From the NCBI GenBank assembly GCA_003024175.1, contig MDYQ01000083.1:38585-102584 (forward strand): 64,000 nucleotides of DNA, given 5' to 3'. Position numbers and translations under genes: made by a program. Positions within the stretch are counted from its first letter, which is position 1; each line of letters begins with the position of its first letter. Origin of the DNA: Planoprotostelium fungivorum (taxonomy: Eukaryota; Evosea; Variosea; Cavosteliida; Cavosteliaceae). Under the pieces are notes generated by a model that searched no databases, was not told the origin of the DNA, and saw only the letters and a list, made by a program, of their open reading frames with translations. Shown in pieces: positions 25,064 to 35,028 of the stretch.

Positions 25064-26755
25064 CTACACCTGCTTGACGGCCCTTCGAATGCCTCCGTAA
25101 TACTCTTTGAACCTGATCTCTCCATCAGCGTCCATCATCATCATCATCATCTCACGTGGATTCAAACTCTGACATCTTCACTGCGATCGATTCCAAGTAC
25201 AGATCGTGCTGCTTCTTCTCTTGGTCCATCTGCGATTGGATCTGCTGCTTCTCCAGGCAATGTCTGTCCAAGAGGGCCACCGTGTCCACTCTCTGTCTCT
25301 CCAGTGCTGATCTCTCTTGCACAAAGACAGCGATGCTCTGCTCGTGTGAGTTCTTCTCTCTCGCGATGGTCTGAGTGAAGCGATTCCTCTTGTCTTGTGA
25401 GATCTGCAGCTGTCGCTGGAGGTGCTAGAGAGAGTAAGAGGATGGAGAGATAAGAGGATGGAGAGATAAGAGGATGGAGAGATAAGAGGATGGAGAGAGT
25501 AAGAGGATGGAGAGAGGGAGGGGCTCACCTGCTTCTCTTCTTCTCTCTCGGTCAGAGTGGCCTGGCGTTGGTGAAGGTGGTCAGATGCCGCCTTGTTTCC
25601 TCTCTTCGTTTCCTTTCTTCGAGTGTCCTGAGTCGCTGTGAGTGGGGTGATGAATAGACACAGTTGATGTGGAGAGAATAGAAGGAGGACTCACCGCAGT
25701 GTGGCAGTCTTCGAGCAATTTGTAACCCTTCTGGAGCTCCTTCTCCACGCGGGAGAGAGTGGCTTGTGAGGCAGACAGCTCAGCCTCTCTCTTCTCTTCT
25801 TGGGCGATGGACGCACGGATGCTCTCCATCTGTGCCTGATTCCTCTTTCAGCTTCGTCTCATGAGACGAAAGGTCCTCACCCTCTTTTCGTCTACGAGGC
25901 GCTTGAGTGCGTCGGGGTCGGCAACGAGCGTGGCGCGTAGCTTGGCTATCTCTTGACGTGCCCCGTTGATTTTGAATCGAACGTTAGTCTGAATGGATGA
26001 GATGGTGGTGGTGATAATGGAGATCTCACGAGGTGTTGTGTCATCTGGATGAGCTTGGCCTTCTCATCGTTGGCAACGGAGAAGGCGGCCAACTGCTCTT
26101 CGTTGAGTCGGACCATCTCAGTCGTGGCGGCGCTGAGTTGATCGTCTAATGACTGGATGATGGGCTGCTCCTGTCGTCTGCATTCGTCAGATGGAGGAAG
26201 AGATCGAGAATGGTACCTCTTGAACTCGAGGGCGTTGAGTTGTTCCTTGAGTTTGGAGACTTCGATGGCTCCTTCTGCCTTCTTCGTTCGGATCTCGTCT
26301 GTCGAAGTCATGACTTGGTGGATGGAGGGGAGCAGTCCATCTCTGAACATGGAAAAGTTGGCCAGTCCACTCAGGATGGTGATCGATCTCTTCTTCTCTG
26401 GGTTGGTGATGTCACGAACGGAAAAGTTTGGAATCATGGCTGCGGCTCCGATCTTCATGCTGCGAGGATGAGAAAGAGATGGACACGTTTCAACTCACAT
26501 GGAAGACAGGACGGTGATCTCAGGAATGGCCTCTTCGTGTAATTCACCCAGGTCGGGTGTGACCAGATTGTTAAAAGTTGGCTGCTGTTGCTGTTTGAAC
26601 GTTCTGTTCGCTCCAAAGAAGAGGTCGGCGAAGTGATCGAAGACCATTCTCATGGAATGGGGATTAATCAGATCCTCCAGGGTGAACTGGATACCGAAAT
26701 CGCCCAGGAATCCGGCGATTTCTTCAAACTTCATCATTGGAAAGTGGACCTCCAT
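25064..26755 (-). CDS. NUF2: Kinetochore protein NUF2
   Basis: NDC80-complex subunit linking kinetochores to microtubules. The N-terminal calponin-homology region reads MEVHFPMMKFEEIAGFLGDF then FTLEDLINPHSMRMVFDHFA. Further blocks are PEITVLSSM, MIPNFSVRDI and ITILSGLANFSMFRD, which match the NUF2 FSVRDL/LSaiiNF pattern. The rest is a long heptad coiled coil (KLKEQLNALEFKR, LDDQLSAATTEMVRLNEEQL, KRLVDEKRAQMESIRASIA, REAELSASQATLSRVEKEL). It ends RRAVKQV at 25064. ATG 26755 lies 116 bp from the divergent INTS14 start. One intron carries a 16-bp minisatellite. Confidence 0.9.
25427..25517. repeat. Intronic 16-bp minisatellite
   Basis: About five head-to-tail copies of a unit close to AGAGATAAGAGGATGG within a NUF2 intron, with first and last copies diverged (AGAGTAAGAGGATGG). 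Confidence 0.9.
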
Positions 26756-26871
26756 GTTGGATGCTTTCTGTGTGTCTGTTGCGGTTTGAACCTTTTGAAG
26801 GTGCCGATTTTGGCGGGAAAAACGCCGAGATAGATCTACAACGAAATATGTCAATTTGATCATCACATCAC

Positions 26872-29066
26872 ATGCCAACCATCTTGATATTAGACTCTTC
26901 GCTCTCTTGTGGACGGCTATGTGAACCGTCAGGATCCATCCCATCGAGGAGGGATAATTTGGAGTCCAGAAAGGAATTAATGCAGAGGGGTATGAGACTG
27001 ATGTTTCGAGACTTGTGACACTCTTTAGGTGTCCTCCATTTTTTAGAATTATTGAGCGGACACGGACGACAGACAGCCGATGGATCGATCGAATTAGAGA
27101 GAACGGCCCTGATGACCTTCTCTTCTCAGGGTCAACTATTGATCCCTTTCACAACGGATTACAATCGACTTAAGAGCGCCCTCTATGACATTCCACTCGA
27201 AGATAGAACTGCAGCCGAGGGAGGAATTGAACGCGCCATCGAACTATGCGACAGAGAGAAGAGCGAATGCCAATTAGTCATCGTGACCGATGGAGATCAT
27301 GCATTGTCAAAGTCCATACCGTTTGGCAAGAACAAGAGGCTGCATGCGATCATCGTCAGCAGCAATGAAGAAGAGAGGAATACGAGCACGGAAGAGATGG
27401 ATGTAGATATAGAGAGCTCTTATGTTTCTGTTGGTCAAACGAACGAACCGACACCTTTCAGCCTCACCTCCCTCACGACACAAAATAACGGTATGTATAC
27501 GAGTTTTATTCTTTTTTCACTTCTCACAATGTCATCATCACGTGTGAATCTGCAGGACGTCTAATGGAGAACAGGAACGCATCACAGGATCTATACGAAT
27601 CAAGCACAACCATCATCAGTGTTGAAATCGACTTTCGATCACATCATCCATCGCTATTGTGAGTCACCACATCATCACCCTCCATCGCGATGATCGTGTC
27701 ATCCACGATGAAGACGCGAACCCAATTAAAAACAAAAACAGATTCACCCATCAACATATCCGTTCACTTCGGTCGACTCGACTGCAATTACATCCTCCTC
27801 CCCGTACGAGACCGAACCCAACTCTCTCAACTCTTTGGAGGTGAAGTCAAACTCTCCATCACCCACTCAGTCCACACAGACAGCGTCTTTCGTGGTGACA
27901 CGAGGTTCAGCATCATTGGTTTTCTACCGAGCAAGAAGATCGGAGGCTATCCCATCGTGGACAGATTCATGCTGGTTCCAACGGAAGAACACAGAGAGAA
28001 CACGTTCCACCTCATGCTGTATCAGACGATTCGAAGCAAGAGACAGTATCCGGTCGTGCGTCTGAGCGAAGGCAAATACGCTTACCTCCATCCACTCGTC
28101 AACACAAGTGAGTGACATTTAGAATAAAATGAAATAAATTCCATTCTGCGGTAAATTGATCGATTGCAGGTGGAATGGGTGTCAGCCTGATAGAAGTGAT
28201 CGATGACAGTCGAATCGAGAGGAGAGACAATTGGTTAGCTCAGATGGTATCCATCGGTGTCTTACCCCTCGTCCACTCTGTTCACTCTCTACCCTTTCCT
28301 CCATCTACAACGGACAGCGGTGACGATCACCTGTACACGTTTGTCACGGGCGTTCAGAGAGAGATACAGGTGAGAGGATGAGGGTGTGTGTGATTGATGG
28401 ATGTAGGAAGCTATGGAGGAGGTCATACGTTGGATCGAAGAGGGAGCCTATCAACACTATCAGCTCATCACATCAAAGTGAGATGTTTTCAGAGATGTTA
28501 CATCATGATCATCGTGATCATCGGCACATCGTGTGATCATCACATCATGACCATCGTTCATTATCGTGTCGTGATGATCGCATCATGATCATCGTTCATC
28601 ATCTTATTCATCATCACATTGCGATCGTCACGACACGATCACGATCGTCATCCCATCGCGATCACATCGACATGTCATCATCACCTGACGACAACGACAG
28701 ACTAGAAGACATGAAGAAGATGTCCAATGACCACCACCTCTCCCTCTTCCCTCCCATCGAATCTGTCCTCGAGCGCACCATCAAGTGAGCTCCCCCCCTC
28801 CCTCACCAACTGACGAAAAAAGGGAGGGACCGAGTATAGAAGACCAGAACAGGCTGCAAGATCTACTGCAGATGTTACGCAAGAGCTCTACCGGCCAGAC
28901 GAGCGGTAGATCTTCTCCTGTGATGGTTGTAGAGGGAAGGAGTGGGGCGGGAGCTATAGAGGTCGTGCCGCAGGTGCAGGTGCAGCAGGTGCAGGTGCCT
29001 GCGGTGGTGGCTGCGACGGAGACGAAGAAGAGTAATGCCATGAGAGTGGATAATCTACTCAATTGA
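26872..29066 (+). CDS. INTS14: Integrator complex subunit 14 (VWA domain)
   Basis: Integrator subunit that pairs with INTS13 and INTS10 in RNA polymerase II transcript cleavage. N-terminal vWA domain: MPTILILDSSLSCGRL (human MPTVVVMDVSLSM), KELMQRGVLHFLELLSGH (across the intron 26979-27017), ALMTFSSQGQLLIPFTTDYN, QLVIVTDGDHAL. The beta-barrel region follows: FGRLDCNYIL, FSIIGFLPSKK, FHLMLYQTIRSKRQYPVVRL and NWLAQMVSIGVLPLV. The C-terminal helices end KLQDLLQMLRKSSTG and a Gln/Val-rich tail. The last intron acceptor was placed at AACAG before GCTGCAAG (28852) to keep frame. The MIDAS motif D-S-S-L-S is intact. An intron at about 28482-28701 is rich in GATCATCGTGATC repeats. Confidence 0.8.
28497..28680. 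repeat. Intronic GATCATCGTGATCATC self-complementary tract
   Basis: Interleaved direct and inverted copies of GATCATCG/CGATGATC-like words within an INTS14 intron; it could fold on itself. The intron is several times longer than the window norm. Confidence 0.75.
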
Positions 29067-29378
29067 AAGTGTTCGATGTCTTCTTCTTTGGAGTTCGTGT
29101 GGGTGTGGAGACTCGTGTGTCTCATGTGTCGGTGATGTACACTCTCGAAGAAGAATCGGAAGAAGAATAAATACAGATGGTAAACGCAGCGCAGCGTCAC
29201 GCATGGTGTTCATACATGATGAATGATCTTCTCAGACGATCTGACATCATGATCCCAATCATCTGAGCCTTAGTTCGAGCTACATCCAAAGTAGTTTCTA
29301 GTCGTTTATCCAGAATGGCCCAATTTTTCTTGACATGTGAATCGTGTCGTCGCGTGAATACGCGAACAAATTAAGGAG
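29067..29378. other. Intergenic
   Basis: About 310 bp between INTS14 and the secreted-protein gene. Nothing recognised apart from a possible polyadenylation signal AATAAA at 29166-29171. Confidence 0.5.
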
Positions 29379-30845
29379 ATGCAACGCCATTCTTTCCCTC
29401 CCCCGATGCAAGCGACACTCTTCCTCCTTTCTCTCGTCTTATTAGCTGGGGTAAGAGTCTATCCCGTCACTTTGACTGAACGAGGAAGGCCTTCGATGCA
29501 CCACCCCTTCCTACCTCTTTCACAGCCGATGTGCTCGTTACGATCGCCGGCTGCCAACAAACGAAAGGAAAGCTTTATTTCGATTCCGTCAACCAGAGGA
29601 CTCGATTCGATTCTCCGTCGGGCGTGAGTTTCCTCCCATCCCCAGAAGCCCATCTTTTCGCAGACAACGGTAGACATCTTTACAAAGAGCTCTGAGTACA
29701 CCATCACCAACGGCTCATGCCAAGTTGGAAAGACCCAGCAGAGTTCTCTCCTGCCCTACACTGTCCCCGCATCTGCCGTATACCAGGGTCAGACCACCGT
29801 GAGTGAGATCGAGACCCGATCTCATTGATCTGTGATAGGTGAACGGAATCGACTGCCAGACGTGGATTGTCGCAAGTGGGCTGCTGACCGTCACATACTA
29901 CGTCATCGGCGATCTTGCCGGTGAGCACGCAACGCCAGCGTGTTGCTGATGATGGCAGGTAGCCTCGCAAGAATCACCGTGGACACTGGTCTGGGAGGAC
30001 AAGCTGTCACCAACTTTTTCAACATCATCGCAGCTGTACCTGACGCCTCTGTCTTTGACTGTCTGGCCCTCGGTTGCAAGCCGGCCGGTGAGAGTCTGAA
30101 TTTCTCGCGCCTCCTGACTCGTCTCAGTCTACGACGTGTCTGGTTATGTCAAGAACGCCATCAACAATCAACCCATCGCTGGAGCCTACGTCACAGCCGT
30201 TGAGGCTGAGATGACCGTTAAGACTGATTCTCAGGGTCTGTACATGCAGACTGCTCTCACCGCTGGTAACGTCACTCTGTCTGCTTCAGCTGATGGATTC
30301 TACAACGCCTCTTCCCTCTTGTCCCTCAACAGTACCATTCAAGGTGAGACATATCTTCTGACGATTGATTTGGAGATTCTGACGCATGGCAGCGGGTACA
30401 AACGCAGATTTCTCTCTATCTCCTCTGTTGGTTCAACAAGGCTACCGCATCGTTCTCACCTGGGGTGCCACACCATCTGGTGAGTCTCGATATTACGTAT
30501 CGTCTGACATTACCAGACCTCGACAGTCACCTCATCACTCCATTCGGTGAAATCTACTTCAACAGCAAGGGTGTAATTTACGGTAATTTCACTGCCACCC
30601 TCGATGTCGACGACAGAAGCGGCTACGGTCCAGAGACCATCACCATACAGAACGCACAAGGATATACCCTCAAGTATTACGTTCTCAACTACTCGAGATC
30701 TCCTGCTATCGGAACGAGCACGGCCAAGGTTGTTTTGTACGGAAAGGCGGGAGTCATCAAGACGTACTTGGTACCACCGAACTTGATGGATTTGAACTGG
30801 TACGTCTTTACCATCAACGCTGACGGTAGCGTCACCGATAATTGA
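29379..30845 (+). CDS. Secreted protein with carboxypeptidase-regulatory-like and DUF2135-like domains
   Basis: Predicted secreted protein. The signal peptide core is MQATLFLLSLVLLAG; this ATG is at 29406, with an in-frame ATG at 29379. A beta-rich region follows with Cys in IAGCQQTKGKLYFDS, TITNGSCQVGK and VNGIDCQTWIVASG. A carboxypeptidase-regulatory-like (transthyretin-fold) domain comes next: VSGYVKNAINNQPIAGAYVT, TVKTDSQGLYM and VTLSASADGFY. The last domain has YRIVLTWGATPS, DLDSHLITPFGEIYF, YGPETITIQN and YVLNYS, the LTWG--P-DLDSHL signature of DUF2135/YfaP-like sandwich domains. It ends ADGSVTDN. Several N-glycosylation sequons. About six introns. Probably a cell-surface or matrix protein; the precise function is unknown. 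Confidence 0.75.
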
Positions 30846-31167
30846 GGATCTAAATGTGGCTCTCTATAAAGATCTCGTTTTATTTCCGGTTTGCCATCAC
30901 CTGCACCCCTTATTTTCCACAGAAGGGTGAACGGAATCAATTGCACCCAGAAAGGTACCTTTCACCATCACTCTTGTTGTTTATGATCAACGTGGAGTCC
31001 ATACGACCGAAGGATGTTTCGAAGGCGTTCATCGGTGGAAGATCCACCTCATCCACGTCGAACCTTCTTTTCTCTCGGTGTATCGCATCATGGAGTCGAT
31101 AAAAAATCCGATGCATGTGGTGTCGATGATCGAGTCGATCATGAGAAGAATCATCGAATGGATTTAT
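30846..31167. other. Intergenic, convergent gene ends
   Basis: About 320 bp between two convergent stop codons. Open frames here are short and overlap the 3' ends; nothing recognised. Confidence 0.4.
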
Positions 31168-32594
31168 TTAGAAGGCAATGTCTACCACCTTCTCCATCTT
31201 GACTGTCTTCTGGTATTGAATCTTTCCATCCTCTTGCACCGTAAACGTAGAGAAGGTGTTATCGTTCTGTCCAGCGACATACAAGAACCTGAACTCGTCA
31301 ACCTCTATATCTCCCCTCCTATCTCACCTTGCAGAAGGGTCCAAATTCATGCCACGAGGGAAGTCTCCGTGTGAGCTCGTAATGTCTAAGAGGGTGAGGT
31401 GTCCGTTCGTCTGGTCGATTTGGAAGACGGCGATGCTGTTGTGGCCTCGGTTTGTTGCATACAAGAAGCTGTCCTCTTTAAACCGTGAGATGTGTGAAGG
31501 AGTCACCCTCCGTTGGGGTGGATTCTTAATTCGGCGCCGTGTGATGCACCCTTGTAATCAGATGGGAGGGTGCTGATGACTTGTTTCGTCTTCAGTTCTG
31601 TCCCGTTGTAGTTGAACGAGTGGATGTTGTTCGCGTTTTCAGACATGACGAACGCCAATTCTGTCCATGGACATCAGATGATGGACATGATGATCGTGAT
31701 GGAGGGGCTCACGGAGTTTGGAGTGGAAGACGATGTGACGAGGTCCAGTTCCGACTTCAGCGTGCCACGTCTTAGACAATCTGCATGACGTCAGTGATGT
31801 CGCGCGCGGATGATGAACTGACTTGAGCTTTCCGTTGGAGCTCAACTTCCAGAAGAAGACGGCGTCTGATCCGAGGTCGACACCTGTATAGGATGAGATG
31901 ATGATCTCGTGAAATGTCCACGTGTGTCGATGAGATGAAGATGGCACCTGCGATCAATCCGTTGGGTGCCTCGACGATCATGTGAGCGTGAGGTCCTTCC
32001 TGAATACCCTTCAATCGGTGGACGTCAAAACAGAGAGAGATGCAAATCACCTGATTGTCTTTACCACTTGGACTTCCCTTTCCAGGCTTCACGATGTTGG
32101 CTTGTCCCAGTTTACCAGTGGCATCTACGGGGAACGATGCAAAATGTCCAGAGTCATAGTTGGCAGCGAAGATCCATTTTCCAGAAGAGTGAGTCGAAAT
32201 GTGGCAGGGTCCATCTGTCCATATCAGTGCTGTCGTAGAGATGGATGTGACATCACCTCCTCCTGATTTGACAATGTTGATACGAGTGAGGTGACCGTCT
32301 GATCCTTTGGCCCAAGATCCGACTGTGCCTTTCGATTCAGATAGATCATACAATCTGCTCGAGTTGTGAGGATCCAAAGCGAGAGCTGAGGGCTGGATCG
32401 CAGGATAGACATCCTTCAGCGTTACCTCTCCCGTTTTCTACCGATATCACATCAGAATCCATCTCTTCGCGATCTCCCACCTCGTCCTGTAGGAGATGCA
32501 TGACGCCTCCAGGTGCGGACTGATAGGTACCGAGGTACACGTTACGAGCCATGGCCACGGCAAGGACGAAGAAAAAAACTGCTGCTCTCTGCAT
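31168..32594 (-). CDS. Secreted 6-phosphogluconolactonase-like beta-propeller (lactonase family)
   Basis: Seven-bladed propeller of the lactonase family (PF10282 type; bacterial Pgl, fungal carboxy-cis,cis-muconate cyclase). It starts MQRAAVFFFVLAVAMA, a signal peptide leading straight into RNVYLGTYQSAPGG (family YVGTYT). Blades: GPCHISTHSSGKWIFAANYD, GHFASFPVDATGKL, EGPHAHMIVEAPNGLIAGVD, GSDAVFFWKLSSNGKL, FVMSENANNIHSFNYNGTEL, FLYATNRGHNSIAVFQID, FPRGMNLDPSARFLYVAGQN and STFTVQEDGKIQ. The His in PHAHM and the Glu before GPHA are conserved. The export signal argues against the pentose-phosphate role and for an extracellular or vesicular lactone substrate. ATG 32594 is preferred to 32648 because it places the signal peptide first. 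Confidence 0.85.
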
Positions 32595-33390
32595 GACCGC
32601 CGACGGAATTGTAATGCAAGACAAAGAAGAGCCGGTGGAATCTTCCATTGATCATTCTCGAGCTCAGTGACAGTAGAAAAGGGGTTACCCCTTTCTAATT
32701 GTCCGGTTCAGGATGGAAATATCCATGGAGGTCGCACCTTCATCTCGGTTGATCACGTGTAGAGAGGGTCAAAGAGGTATATCCGATCACAAAGCCCAAC
32801 ATCAAGATGTACGACCTGGATGGCTTCCGTTCGAAATCACCAGAGTGGATCAGTTGAACACCCACGCAATCCGAGCCAAAGGCTGTGATCTGCAGGACTG
32901 ACCACCGTACAATGCATTATACTTGGTCTCCTTCTCTCTGCATATCCTTCTCTCATGCTCGTCTCTTGCAATCTTCTGGTAGTGCACCAAAGACAAAGGG
33001 CAGTACAGCTGGCCTGGCCTCCAATGCATCGTCAAATTGACAATAGAAGTCTTCAAATTCGGGAGTTGCTGCTCCCATTTCTCTCAAGAAAGGCCTGAGT
33101 CTCTCCTATCCTCCTTGTATTTTTTCCATTGGAAGGGGGCAGGATGTAACTCGTCCTGATCGCCCACGGCGATGTTTCTCATCTACTCCCTCCCTCTCCT
33201 CCAACGCAAAGATAGTGTTGGTCACCCATTCGTTCATTCATTAGCATCGTCTCGATCATGAACCGACCCTATTCCTCGAACGAAGCGGTGAAATAAAAAT
33301 CAGTTAAATCTACGAGTCGATCCGTTTACACGTCACCCGAATTCGCACACAACAGAGGCAGAAGGAGAAGAGAATCAAAGAGGTTACATC
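32595..33390. other. Intergenic, divergent promoter region
   Basis: About 800 bp between divergent starts. Open frames of 60-90 codons on both strands lack recognisable motifs. AT-richer near 33285-33330. No RNA gene or repeat recognised. Confidence 0.4.
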
Positions 33391-34996
33391 ATGTCCGAAG
33401 AGAACACAAACCAACTGTCTAAATTGGTCAGCGACGCCGCGACCAAGCTCGTCCAGTGAGATCGAATTATGTGTGTGACGTAACTGTGGACAGGAAGACA
33501 TCTGCTGCCTTCGATTCAGCCACGGATGCCGCCAAGAGTGTCGCTCCCGAAGGCCTGATTGAGAAGAAGAGAACATTTACCGATCTATACAAAGAGGTGA
33601 AATTGAACGTGACACCTCTCAGCTGATTTAGTCCAACAGGTGATTGACAACTCATTCAAGAACGAGCCTTTTGCACACAAGATCATTAATGTATACACCA
33701 ACTTGACCTCCATGTTTCAATCGGCCTCCACTTTCTACAACAGATCTTATCCAGTGGATCTCGGTGAGTCCATCTATCTGTACATAAGCATGCAAAATGT
33801 TGATATCCAACAGGTGACTTCCTGAAAGAGAAGGAGAAGAACAAGAAGAAGGGAGACAAGAGGAGTGAGAAGGAGGCTGGAAAGAAGAACTCCAAGTATG
33901 CACGCTTCTTCAACTCGGGCTACCTGAGACAACTCAAGGCCGCTGGTGATGAATACTCTCCAGAGGGTATCCAGGGTGAGTCGAAAGACATGGAGTCACA
34001 CGGTGCACGTGCTGATGTCGAATGCAGAGCAGATCAAGAAGCTGCAAGACTACAAAGAGGGAAACTTTTTAGAGAACTTCAACGATGATGAGAAGGTGAG
34101 AGAGATGATGCTGCAGAGGAAACTGAAAGAGAGAAGGAGAAGAAGGAGAAGAGCAAGTTGGAGAAGGAAGAGAAGAAGAAGAACAAGGGAGACGACGAAG
34201 AGAAGGAGGAAAAGAAAGAAAAGAAGGAGAAGAAGGAGAAGAAAGAGAAGGAGGGTAAGAAGGATAAGAAGGAGAAGAAAGACAAGAAAGACAAGAAGGA
34301 CAAGAAGGATAAGAAAGACAAGCATGGAAAGAAGGACAAGAAAGACAAGAAGGATAAAAAGGACAAGCATGGAAAGAAGGACAAGAAGGACAAGAAAGAC
34401 AAGAAGGATAAGAAGGACAAGCACGATAAGAAAGACAAGCATGACAAGAAGGACAAGAAGGATAAGAAGGGAGACGATGAGAAGAAGGGCGTCAAGAAAG
34501 AATTAGAAGAGCTGAGAAAATCCGCCAAGAAGGAGACGCACATCCTGGAACAGAGAATCTCCGAACTGAAAGGTCCGCATACATCCTTTCATCTCCTTCT
34601 CACTCACGATAGAGCTCACCTCCCCCAACGAGCTGCAGACCTCTATCAGTCGTTTCGCTCCCGCCCTGCAGCTGTTAGATCTGAAGACGGACCCTTCTGA
34701 TGTCGACCCGAGGGCCAACACCCTGAGAAAGGCTTCTGAACTACAACTCGCCGCGGAAGGGTGGGATTTTTCTCGATTATCGGACGACAATTGTTTTGCT
34801 GATGAGGTTCAGATGCTACCGTCAGTACTTGAACAAGTTGATCGAATGCCAGAGGAAGGGGGAGAGTGCCTGTCTCATCAGGTACAGAAACCTCGAGTTC
34901 AACTGTGTGAACAAGAGCATCTCTTCTCTCAGACAGCTGTCCACTCTGGACAAGGGTACTTCTCTGCCCCGCGACGACAACGAAGACTTGGATTGA
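33391..34996 (+). CDS. Lysine-rich KDKK-repeat protein with twin Cys-X10-Cys tail
   Basis: Unrecognised protein of three parts. Residues 1 to about 150 are helical and amphipathic: MSEENTNQLSKLVSDAATK, AAKSVAPEGLIEKKRTFTDL, HKIINVYTNLTSMFQSASTF, YARFFNSGYLRQLKAAG. The middle (about 34120-34500) is a very long run of Lys/Asp/Glu with DKKDKK units and occasional KHGKK or KHDKK. The C-terminal part has LRKSAKKETHILEQRISELK, then across an intron (34749-34793) a compact segment with four cysteines: C-YRQYLNKLIE-C and C-LIRYRNLEFN-C, two Cys-X10-Cys pairs. It ends DDNEDLD. The cysteine layout recalls the helix-hairpin of twin CX9C proteins but with one extra residue in each arm. ATG 33391. Confidence 0.6.
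34200..34480 (+). repeat. Coding AAGGACAAG minisatellite (DKK repeats)
   Basis: Purine-only direct repeats of AAGAARGACAAG units coding for (D/E)KK. The antisense frames read as artificial Leu/Phe/Ser-rich hydrophobic proteins. Confidence 0.9.
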
Positions 34997-35028
34997 TCTC
35001 GTTCGAAATTCTCGAATAAACGATTCGT

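Noticed and set aside
34050-34543. Long hydrophobic Leu/Phe/Val and Ser/Phe frames on the minus strand, and an Arg-rich frame on the plus strand
   Set aside because: They are antisense or shifted readings of the AAGGACAAG repeat in the Lys-rich gene.
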